Positions 17,501 to 24,568 of a DNA stretch of 55,063 nucleotides are shown here, in pieces. This stretch comes from Eubacterium sp. GTDB lineage: Bacteria; Bacillota; Clostridia; Peptostreptococcales; Anaerovoracaceae. Each line of letters opens with the position of its first letter. Positions within the stretch are counted from its first letter, which is position 1. Location: NCBI GenBank assembly GCA_017533915.1, contig JAFWHX010000002.1:1-55063 (forward strand). The letters are read 5' to 3'. The position numbers were made by a program, and so were the translations under genes. The notes under the pieces are model-generated. The model was not told the DNA's origin, made no database searches, and was given only the letters and a program-made list of their open reading frames with translations.

Positions 17501-18718
17501 TTACAGATCCAGTTTGAGATCATTCTCTTTGATCAATCCTGCGCTGCGCATGCCGTCACATACCGCGACAGAGATGATCGCCGGGAACACAAAACATATG
17601 AGGATCATTCCGGCCCAGTCGTTGAAAGTTATCGCTTCCTTTGCTCCGGACGCAATGTCTGCGACCCATCCGGAATAAATGCCGATCTGTCCTACCAGGC
17701 CGCATGTGCCCATACCTGACGCAACAGCCGCGCCGTTCATCTTCAGCTCAAAAATACATGTCGCCATAGGTCCGGTGATCGCTGAAGCTATGATCGGCGG
17801 CACCCAGATAAGAGGATTCTTCACGATATTCCCCATCTGAAGCATGGATGTCCCTATGCCCTGTGAGATCAGGCCGCCGAGCCCGTTCTCTCTGTAGCTC
17901 ATAACGGCAAAACCTATCATGTTTGCGCAGCAGCCTGCGACTGCCGCCCCGCCTGCCAGCCCTGTAAGACTGAGAGCAGCGCATATCGCAGCTGATGAGA
18001 TCGGGAGCGTGAGCGCCATTCCCACAAGTACCGATATTACGATCCCCATTATGAACGGCTGCTGCTCAGTAGCCCACATGATCGCATTGCCGAGTGAAGA
18101 CGCGGCTGCTCCGATCGCAGGAGCACACAAGACCGACATCAGCACTCCGCTGATCACTGTCACCGCAGGAGTCACCAGTATATCTATCTTTGTCTCTTTG
18201 GAAACGAGCTTACCAAGCTCAGCAGCTACGATAGTCACGACATAAACGGCAAGCGGCCCGCCTGCACCTCCAAGCTCAGATGCCGCGATCCCGACAGTCA
18301 CGAGCGAGAAAAGCACGAATGCCGGAGCATTAAGCGCGTATCCGATCGCGATCGCGATCGCAGGCCCAGTAGCCATCTTGGTATACTCCCCGATATTGAC
18401 AAACAGCTCGATCCCGAACTGTGTGCCGATCGTACTGATTATCGTACCTATAAGAAGCGACGCAAAAAGCCCCTGCGCCATAGCGCTCAGTGCATCGATC
18501 CCGTACCGCTTCGCACTGATCTGGACATCCTTCTTCTTGAGAAAAGCACGTACGCCGGATGATTCCTCGGCCTTACTTTCGCTCTTTACTTCGCTATTGC
18601 CTGCGCCGCCTGCTTTACTGTTGGTTGCGCCGCCTGCTTTATTCATGCTTTCAACCTTGTTTTCATCCATATCTTCACTCTTCTTTTCACTCATATCTTC
18701 GCTCTTTTTTTCACTCAT
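17501..18718 (-). CDS. PfoR-like membrane protein (PTS EIIC_2 family)
   Basis: 405 residues. A hydrophilic N-terminus of about 60 residues with an immediate repeat (SEKKSEDM twice) and AGGATNSKAGGAGNS is followed by eight to ten membrane segments matching the PTS_EIIC_2 family, whose named member is PfoR of Clostridium perfringens. Typical stretches are GIDALSAMAQGLFASLLIGT and PLIWVPPIIASAITGPMA. No PTS phosphorylation domains are present, so sugar transport is unproven; a role as transporter or regulator remains open. The start at 18718 has only AGGATC as ribosome site. The repeat means the true start could be one of several Met codons. Confidence 0.75.
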   Translation of the reverse strand: MSEKKSEDMSEKKSEDMDENKVESMNKAGGATNSKAGGAGNSEVKSESKAEESSGVRAFLKKKDVQISAKRYGIDALSAMAQGLFASLLIGTIISTIGTQFGIELFVNIGEYTKMATGPAIAIAIGYALNAPAFVLFSLVTVGIAASELGGAGGPLAVYVVTIVAAELGKLVSKETKIDILVTPAVTVISGVLMSVLCAPAIGAAASSLGNAIMWATEQQPFIMGIVISVLVGMALTLPISSAAICAALSLTGLAGGAAVAGCCANMIGFAVMSYRENGLGGLISQGIGTSMLQMGNIVKNPLIWVPPIIASAITGPMATCIFELKMNGAAVASGMGTCGLVGQIGIYSGWVADIASGAKEAITFNDWAGMILICFVFPAIISVAVCDGMRSAGLIKENDLKLDL

Positions 18719-18778
18719 GATCCTGCCCTTGCTTTCGTTCGTTTCTTCCTTCTAGTTATATATTTTATCACCGCTATT

Positions 18779-18940
18779 GGTTGGCTTTTGCTTTATTTTT
18801 CTTAAAACGAGTTGGCTTTTGGCGTTTTTTCTCGAAAAGCCAACGGGGAACCCCTGTAAAAGCGCTGTTTTGGTTGGCTTTTGCCCCGATTTTCTTAAAA
18901 CGAGTTGGCTTTTGGCGTTTTTGCTCGAAAAGCCAACGGG
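18779..18940. repeat. Two 69-bp direct repeats, 93-bp period, each with hairpin
   Basis: Copies at 18779-18847 and 18872-18940 share 63 of 69 bases. Each copy carries GTTGGCTTTT twice and its complement AAAAGCCAAC once, so each can fold one of two alternative 10-bp hairpins. They fill the gap between the PfoR-like gene and the OGG1-type gene. Plus-strand frames through the repeat are open only because the period is a multiple of three, and there is no ribosome site. Confidence 0.85.
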
Positions 18941-18952
18941 ATCTGGGGTTCT

Positions 18953-19843
18953 TCAGCTGCGGTCACGCATGTAATAGAAAAGATACTGCTGCGCAAATCC
19001 ACCGAGCTCACCGAAATGATCGTGTGCGAATTCCGCCATCTGCTTTTTGCCGCCCTCCGGAAGACCGTACAGCTCATGCATCACTTTCATGACCCACACA
19101 TCGATCGGGAAGCTTTCGTAATCCTGCATCCCGAACAAAGCAATGCAGCTTGCGACCTTCGGCCCTACTCCGCACAGCGCCGACAGTTCATCATAATCTC
19201 CCGGGAGCCCATTCTCACACACAGTTCTCGCCGTCTCGATCAGGTACTTTGCCCTGTAGCCGAGACGGACCGGCGCAAGGTCCTCCACAGATAAGTCAGC
19301 CAGCTTCTCTGGAGACGGAATGCTGCAGCTAGGCATTTCACCGCAAGAGCTGACAGATTCATCTCCGGATGATCCGCCATCATCCATCTGACTCGGATCA
19401 GCATTGATCGGCTCGCCGAAATTATCGCAAAGGCGCTCGATGCATCCTTTTATTCTCGGTATGTTGTTGTTCTGGGAAATTATAAATGAAACTATTGTTT
19501 CCCAGAGATCCTGTTTAAGTATGCGTATGCCGTACCCGTACTTGCAGGCCTGCCTCATGATGTCGTCATTCTTTGACAGCCTGGTTTTGATCGCGCTGTA
19601 ATCGCGGTCTAGGTCCAGATACGAACGCCAGATATCTCTGAACTCCGCCTCAGTGCAAGGCGCTATTGTAAGACGGCCGGAATCATATCGCATATTAACG
19701 ATACGGCCCTGAGCGGCGCCTGTGTATGAACCGTCTTCCTGTCTTTCCCATCTGAAGCACTGTCCGCATTCGAAAATGTGGACCAGGTCGAAATCGGTCA
19801 CATTGTCTACTGTATATGAACTGTTATTGTTTGCTGTATCCAT
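18953..19843 (-). CDS. 8-oxoguanine DNA glycosylase, OGG1 type
   Basis: Bifunctional glycosylase/AP lyase that removes 8-oxoguanine opposite C. 296 residues. The OGG N-terminal domain has the GQCFRWER motif (27-34). The helix-hairpin-helix LCGVGPKVASCIALFG carries the catalytic lysine K229, and the catalytic aspartate is D248 in FPIDVWVMK. Between the two halves of the HhH domain, residues about 150-178 are a Ser/Gly/Asp-rich insertion with no family counterpart. It is flanked on both sides by hairpin repeats and is probably transcribed alone. Confidence 0.88.
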   Translation of the reverse strand: MDTANNNSSYTVDNVTDFDLVHIFECGQCFRWERQEDGSYTGAAQGRIVNMRYDSGRLTIAPCTEAEFRDIWRSYLDLDRDYSAIKTRLSKNDDIMRQACKYGYGIRILKQDLWETIVSFIISQNNNIPRIKGCIERLCDNFGEPINADPSQMDDGGSSGDESVSSCGEMPSCSIPSPEKLADLSVEDLAPVRLGYRAKYLIETARTVCENGLPGDYDELSALCGVGPKVASCIALFGMQDYESFPIDVWVMKVMHELYGLPEGGKKQMAEFAHDHFGELGGFAQQYLFYYMRDRS

Positions 19844-19884
19844 AAATCGTTCTGAAATTTATCTTTCTTCAATTCACGGCCATA

Positions 19885-19959
19885 CGTGTCGGGGCAGCTT
19901 CCCAATGGGCACGTCTCTGGCGGTTTATCACGTGTCGGGGCAGCTTCCCAATGGACACG
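19885..19959. repeat. Two 29-bp hairpin repeats, 46-bp period
   Basis: CGTGTCGGGGCAGCTTCCCA (start of each copy), followed by ATGGGCACG at 19885-19913 and ATGGACACG at 19931-19959. Each copy folds as CGTGTC...GACACG (or GGCACG) around GGG...CCC. It is located between the P-loop/Asp23 gene and the OGG1-type gene. Confidence 0.8.
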
Positions 19960-19990
19960 ACCCTCGCTTCGGTCATCCCGGATCAAAGCG

Positions 19991-20803
19991 TCATGCTATG
20001 ATTTCGTCGACGGTCACAGCGACCTCTACTACGTTGAATGCAGTCATGAATTCGATGACGCGGGCGAGCTTTTTCTGGTATGTTACGGCGTTCTCGAGAA
20101 CGCTCCCGTCTGCTTTCATCGCAAGATTCACCTGAACGCGGAGTGTGCCGGGCATGGTGTTCGCGTAGACTGAATTCACGCGGCGCACGCCCTCGACACG
20201 GGTCGCGGCGCAGTGTGAGATATCTGTTATGACTTTGTCTGAGATCGTGAAGTCGCCTGAGTAGCTGTACGTCGGCCGCACCACGGTCTTCTCAGTGTAC
20301 TGGCCGATCCCGAAGACTCCGCTAGACTTGAGTATCTTCAGCGGGTTCATGAAATAGCCGGCAAAATCTCTTTTTAGCTGCATGGACGGAACAGGTATGA
20401 CGTGCTTCCCCTGAATGCGTCGCTGTTTCCAGGCTTTCTCGCGTTCGCGCTCTGTAGTTATATCCTCTATATGGATCCTTTTATATATCTCCGGAAGGCC
20501 AAGCTGCTCACAGATCTCTTCCGCCATTTTGTCTGATGTCGCTATCACAAGCACGGAATCGGGCTTTACGGATTCTATGCTCTTGCGGACCTCCTCGCGC
20601 TGCTTCGGTCGGATGAACATGGCGGCTTTGATCGCACCGACCTTTGTCTTCTCACGTTTTGCCGAGGTGCCTGCCATCACGCGGTCTCGGTATATGAATA
20701 TCCCGTCGTCGATTATCGATTCGATGTCATATTCTCTGCACAGGTTCATGGCCTGAAAGCTTTTGCCCGTGCCGCTTTTTCCGGTAAGTGTGTAGACTTT
20801 CAT
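19991..20803 (-). CDS. P-loop ATPase fused to an Asp23-like domain
   Basis: 270 residues. The N-terminus MKVYTLTGKSGTGKSFQ contains Walker A (8-15). DSVLVIATSD near residue 85 could be a Walker B-like strand. The middle is basic (REREKAWKQRRIQGK). The C-terminal 100 residues (YSGDFTISDKVITDISHCAA, then EGVRRVNSVY, then VVEVAVTVDE) follow the Asp23/DUF322 alkaline-shock pattern found in cell-envelope stress proteins. I recall similar ATP-binding proteins in Clostridia, but no assigned function. The ATG is followed by a good reading frame; its ribosome site is weak. A tandem 33-bp repeat lies in the divergent gap to the ferredoxin gene. Confidence 0.75.
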   Translation of the reverse strand: MKVYTLTGKSGTGKSFQAMNLCREYDIESIIDDGIFIYRDRVMAGTSAKREKTKVGAIKAAMFIRPKQREEVRKSIESVKPDSVLVIATSDKMAEEICEQLGLPEIYKRIHIEDITTEREREKAWKQRRIQGKHVIPVPSMQLKRDFAGYFMNPLKILKSSGVFGIGQYTEKTVVRPTYSYSGDFTISDKVITDISHCAATRVEGVRRVNSVYANTMPGTLRVQVNLAMKADGSVLENAVTYQKKLARVIEFMTAFNVVEVAVTVDEIIA

Positions 20804-20834
20804 GCGTTATGATCAAAACCTCGTCTGTCTATCA

Positions 20835-20930
20835 GCGGTGCCTGTCACCGCAATTAGTGTTCTGGTGTACATGCCTGACACCGTCATCAGTGCCTTGGTG
20901 TACATGCCGGACACCGCAATTAATGTTTTT
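20835..20930. repeat. Tandem 33-bp repeat with GGTGT/ACACC hairpins, about three copies
   Basis: Hairpins at 20835-20851 (GCGGTG...CACCGC), 20864-20882 and 20897-20915 (GGTGTACATGCC-GACACC type) end at exactly 33-bp intervals, joined by CAATTAGTGTTCT, TCATCAGTGCCTT and CAATTAATGTTTT. The repeat ends at the ferredoxin promoter. Confidence 0.82.
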
Positions 20931-20934
20931 TTAC

Positions 20935-20962
20935 TTTACAAAATCCGCTTTATTGATATAAT
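20935..20962 (+). promoter_or_regulatory. Ferredoxin promoter
   Basis: TTTACA (20935-20940), 16-bp spacer, TATAAT (20957-20962). The ribosome site AAAGGAGG follows at 20989-20996. Confidence 0.78.
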
Positions 20963-20990
20963 AATCAATGTAGATATATCTATTTTCTAA

Positions 20991-21173
<183 letters not shown>

Positions 21174-21227
21174 TCTGAGAAGACATCATGGTGTGACCAG
21201 AAGAGCCGCACCTGTGCTTCAGAAAAC

Positions 21228-21259
21228 AAACCGCGCTTGCCTGGCAAGGCGGTTTTTTT
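21228..21259 (+). terminator. Ferredoxin terminator
   Basis: AAACCGC-G-CTTG...CAAG-GCGGTTT stem followed by a run of seven T on the plus strand. Confidence 0.9.
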
Positions 21260-21285
21260 CTATGCACTGATCGGATTGCTTCGCG

Positions 21286-21987
21286 TCAGTCGGCTTTGCG
21301 TGAAGCCATTACCTCTTCCTTCGCCTTTGCCTCGCGGGCTGCAGCCTGTGTGTGGCCGAGGTCGTTCATGTGGTATGCGAGCGAATGAAGGTTGTCGGAA
21401 AGCTGCACGTTCTCGAGCGCAACGGAGGCCGGAACTTCAATGTCTACTGTGGAAAAGTTCCAGATGCCCTTTACGCCGGCAAAACAGAGCCTGTCTGCAA
21501 CATCCTGCGCATTCTCCGGGTTCACGCATATAACACCTATATCTATATCGTTCTCTTCTACATAATCAACGATCGTCTCGTAGTCGAGGATCTCTATGTC
21601 TTCCATCTGCTTGCCGATCAGACCCGGATCGATCTCAAAGATCTTCGTCAGCTTGAAGCCGTGCGGAAGCGACAAAGCATATTTGGTTATCGCCTGCCCC
21701 AGATTCCCTGCGCCGGCTATTACCATCTTATATTCTTTGTCAAGGCCGAGGATCCTGTTGATCTCGTTCAAAAGCCCTTTCACGCTGTAGCCGTATCCCT
21801 GCTGGCCGAATCCGCCGAAGTTGTTCAGGTCCTGCCTGATCTGCGACGCGGTGTATCCGATGAGCTCGCTGAACTCCTTGGACGAAATCTTGTCCACTTT
21901 CTTCTTGTCAAGCTCGATCAGATAACGCCTGTACCGTGGAAGACGCCTGATCACAGCGTTCGATATCTTGGTGTTTTTGTTTCTCAT
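21286..21987 (-). CDS. rex: Redox-sensing transcriptional repressor Rex
   Basis: 233-residue dimeric repressor that leaves DNA when NADH is high. The N-terminal winged helix reads RRLPRYRRYLIEL and TASQIRQDLNNFGGFGQQGYGY (the classic SSSQIRQDLNNFG-type recognition region). The Rossmann domain has VIAGAGNLGQAI, and the C-terminal swap helix reads NFSTVDIEVP...LSDNLHSLAYHM. About 20 extra charged residues follow the usual end. It probably controls fermentation genes elsewhere; no clear Rex operator was found in this window. Confidence 0.96.
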   Translation of the reverse strand: MRNKNTKISNAVIRRLPRYRRYLIELDKKKVDKISSKEFSELIGYTASQIRQDLNNFGGFGQQGYGYSVKGLLNEINRILGLDKEYKMVIAGAGNLGQAITKYALSLPHGFKLTKIFEIDPGLIGKQMEDIEILDYETIVDYVEENDIDIGVICVNPENAQDVADRLCFAGVKGIWNFSTVDIEVPASVALENVQLSDNLHSLAYHMNDLGHTQAAAREAKAKEEVMASRKAD

Positions 21988-21999
21988 GTTTTCTACCCT

Positions 22000-22026
22000 A
22001 AAAAAATCCCCCGCCGGACGGCGGGG
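22000..22026 (-). terminator. acpP terminator
   Basis: CCCCGCC...GGCGGGG stem (22009-22015 with 22020-22026), followed on the minus strand by GATTTTTTT. It separates acpP from rex. Confidence 0.88.
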
Positions 22027-22047
22027 TCTTCAATCAGTCAAATAATT

Positions 22048-22275
22048 CTATTTGTTGGCGTCCACATACTCAACGAGATCGCCTACGGTCTGGAATTTCT
22101 CCGCCTCATCGTCCGGGATCTCTATGTCGAACTGTTCCTCGATCGCCATTATGATCTCAACGGCGTCCAGTGAATCAGCCTCCAGATCCTTCATCAGGTT
22201 CGTGTCCTCAGTTACCATTGATTCTTCGACGTTAAGCTGTTCAACGATAATGTCTCTTATTGTATCAAATGTCAT
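22048..22275 (-). CDS. acpP: Acyl carrier protein
   Basis: 75 residues. It carries growing fatty acyl chains on 4'-phosphopantetheine attached to S35 in [17 protein letters not shown]. Acidic, with helices II and III typical of AcpP. The ribosome site AAGGAGG lies seven bases before the ATG. It stands alone with its own promoter and terminator rather than in a fab cluster, suggesting either the housekeeping carrier moved away from fab genes or a second carrier. Confidence 0.95.
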   Translation of the reverse strand: MTFDTIRDIIVEQLNVEESMVTEDTNLMKDLEADSLDAVEIIMAIEEQFDIEIPDDEAEKFQTVGDLVEYVDANK

Positions 22276-22310
22276 AGCCGACCTCCTTAGTATCTACATA
22301 TGTCAAAACA

Positions 22311-22339
22311 ATTATAATAAGAAGCCGGCTTTATTGCAA
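22311..22339 (-). promoter_or_regulatory. acpP promoter
   Basis: TTGCAA (22334-22339), 17-bp spacer, TATAAT (22311-22316) on the minus strand. Confidence 0.75.
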
Positions 22340-22359
22340 GTGCTAAAAAGAATACATGT

Positions 22360-24465
22360 CTACAACTCCATATATATCTCGTAGAGATCGTCGAGATGCG
22401 CCTTTGCCTCTTTCAGCTCGTCGTCGAGTTTATTCAGGCGAACAGGATCCGCAAGCACGGCAGGTCTGCACATCTCAGCCTGTATATCTTCTATCTCCTG
22501 CTCTGTGCTCTCAATATCATGTTCGAGTTTTTCTTTCTTCCTGGCAAGCCGCTTCTCCTCGGTCTGGCGGCGCTTTGTGAGCATGCGCTCCTCGGCGGCA
22601 GATAGCGGTGTGCTTTGCTGCCTGTCTTCATCTGCCACACCATCAAAATCTCCCCTGCTCTTATCACTGGGGGCTTTGATCGAGCCGGCAGATGTACCGC
22701 CGATCCCGCGCAGGTCATTAGAACTTCCGGATGAGACCCCGCTCACGCGCAGGCCATCAGAATTTCCAGATGAAGCACCGATCCCGCGCAGGTCTTTGAT
22801 ATACTTGCTGGTCGAAGTGATCTCTGCTTTCTTCTCCTCGTAATAGTCGAAGCCGCCCACGAATATGTTCACGCCTCCGGACTCCATCTCGAAAATACGG
22901 GTCGAGATCTTGTTCAGGAAATAGCGGTCATGGGAGACTGCGATAACTGTGCCGGGATATGAGAGCAGCGCGTCCTCGAATACCTCTCTGGAATCGATGT
23001 CCAGGTGGTTGGTCGGCTCGTCAAGCAAAAGCACGTTGGAGCCGGACATCATGATCTTAAGCAGCGCGAGGCGGGCTTTCTCGCCTCCTGAAAGGTCGCC
23101 TACCTTTGTGAAAACGCTGTCGCCACGGAAAAGGAAGCGGCCCAGGAATGCCCGGATCTCACTCTCTTTGTACAATCTGAACGAATCATAGATCTCATCG
23201 ATAACCGTGTTGTCCGGGTCGAGCCTCTCCTGCCGCTGGTCGTAGTATCCGATATCGAGATTGACCCCTCGCTTCAGGTACCCGCCGGTCGGGTCGAGCT
23301 CTCCCTTCAGTATGCGGAGAAGTGTCGTTTTGCCGATGCCGTTCTGCCCTACTATGCAGATCCGCTCACCGCGCTTGATGTCAAAAGATACGCCCGAGAA
23401 AAGATCTACTGATCTGAACGACATCGCAAGATCGTCCGCAATGAATATATCATTACCGCTTTTGTATTTCTGATGGAACTGTATCCTGAGGGTACCCGGC
23501 GAAGAGTCAGGCTTTTCGATAAGATCCATCGCCTCAAGCTTTTTCTCGCGGGAGGCGGCGCGCTTGGCAAGGTGCTCGGTACCGCGCTCTTTGAACCTGC
23601 GGATGATATCCTCCTGCCGGCGGATCTCGTCCTGCTGCTTGTTATACGCCCGGAGATCCGCCTCGCGGATCTGGCGCTTTTTTTCGGCATAAGCCGTATA
23701 ATTGCCGTTATATACCCTGAGTTTATTGTTTTCTATCTCAAAGATCCGCCCTGCTATCTGATCCAGAAAATACCTGTCGTGTGAAACGATGAGGATCGCG
23801 CCCCGGTACGCTTTAAGAAACTGCTCCAGCCATTTCAGCATTCCTATGTCGAGGTGGTTCGTCGGTTCGTCCAGAAGCAGAATGTCAGGCTTTTCCATGA
23901 GCAGGCATGCCAGAGCGAGACGAGTCCGCTCACCTCCGGACAGCGTGCCGATCTTCTTGTTATAGTATGACTCATCAAAAGCCATACTGTTCAGAATCCC
24001 GCGCATCTCGCTCTTGTAAGTGAATCCACCCTCAAGACTGTATCTTTCCTGCAGGTCACCGTACCGGCGAAGCAGTGAATCATAATCCTGACCAGCCTGC
24101 GGCGTGCCGTGGTCCGAACCGGCGGCTTCAGCAGCAAGCGTTATACGCTGCGAAAGCTCGGAGAGCTCGCTCTCCATACGCGAAAACCTTCTGTATATCC
24201 TTTGAGTTTCTTCCAGCAGTGTGCTGTCATCATCAAAGTGGTCCTGCTGTTCCAGAAATCCCATAGTCGTATCAGATGAAATGAAAACGCTGCCGGAATC
24301 AGATTTCTCCTTTCCCGCCAGTATGTTCATCAGAGTAGTCTTTCCTGCTCCGTTCACGCCAATAACGCCTATCTTCTCGCCAGCCTCAACATGAAATGAG
24401 ACTTTATCGAGGATAGGCGTAACACCATATGATTTAGTTATGTCAGTTACAGATAGAACGGGCAA
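22360..24465 (-). CDS. ABC-F family ATPase (ribosome-associated type)
   Basis: 701 residues with two ABC cassettes and no membrane segment, as in ABC-F proteins that act at the ribosomal E site. Walker A GVNGAGKT (first) and GQNGIGKT (second); signatures LSGGERTR and LSGGEKAR; two LLDEPTNHLD motifs. The inter-domain linker is charged. The C-terminus has a Gly/Ser repeat region (about residues 565-610, with DLRGIG twice) followed by a coiled coil rich in Lys/Glu. The start codon is TTG with GGAGG five bases before it. It is the last gene of the t6A-related cluster. Housekeeping Uup/YdiF-like role is more likely than antibiotic resistance, but not decidable here. Confidence 0.9.
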   Translation of the reverse strand: MPVLSVTDITKSYGVTPILDKVSFHVEAGEKIGVIGVNGAGKTTLMNILAGKEKSDSGSVFISSDTTMGFLEQQDHFDDDSTLLEETQRIYRRFSRMESELSELSQRITLAAEAAGSDHGTPQAGQDYDSLLRRYGDLQERYSLEGGFTYKSEMRGILNSMAFDESYYNKKIGTLSGGERTRLALACLLMEKPDILLLDEPTNHLDIGMLKWLEQFLKAYRGAILIVSHDRYFLDQIAGRIFEIENNKLRVYNGNYTAYAEKKRQIREADLRAYNKQQDEIRRQEDIIRRFKERGTEHLAKRAASREKKLEAMDLIEKPDSSPGTLRIQFHQKYKSGNDIFIADDLAMSFRSVDLFSGVSFDIKRGERICIVGQNGIGKTTLLRILKGELDPTGGYLKRGVNLDIGYYDQRQERLDPDNTVIDEIYDSFRLYKESEIRAFLGRFLFRGDSVFTKVGDLSGGEKARLALLKIMMSGSNVLLLDEPTNHLDIDSREVFEDALLSYPGTVIAVSHDRYFLNKISTRIFEMESGGVNIFVGGFDYYEEKKAEITSTSKYIKDLRGIGASSGNSDGLRVSGVSSGSSNDLRGIGGTSAGSIKAPSDKSRGDFDGVADEDRQQSTPLSAAEERMLTKRRQTEEKRLARKKEKLEHDIESTEQEIEDIQAEMCRPAVLADPVRLNKLDDELKEAKAHLDDLYEIYMEL

Positions 24466-24472
24466 TTATACC

Positions 24473-24568
24473 TCCGATAATTACATTTCCAGATCTGCGT
24501 ATGCGTCAAGTGTCAGCGGATCCGATAATTACATTTCCAGATCCGCATATGCGTCAAGTGTCAGCGGA
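24473..24568. repeat. 48-bp tandem duplication of the tsaD 3' end
   Basis: The 48 bases from TCCGATAATTACATTTCCAG (24473-24520) are repeated at 24521-24568 with two differences. The duplication copies the last 12 or so codons of tsaD together with its stop, so a second in-frame copy of the C-terminus (LTLDAYADLEM-stop) lies just after the real stop. Confidence 0.9.

Noticed and set aside
18777-19092. Plus-strand ORFs with internally repeated protein sequence
   Set aside because: Open only because the DNA repeat period is 93 bp; no ribosome site, and it runs into the OGG1-type gene in antisense.
18779-20930. CRISPR array
   Set aside because: Only two or three copies per family, no uniform spacers, no cas genes; the units are hairpin repeats.
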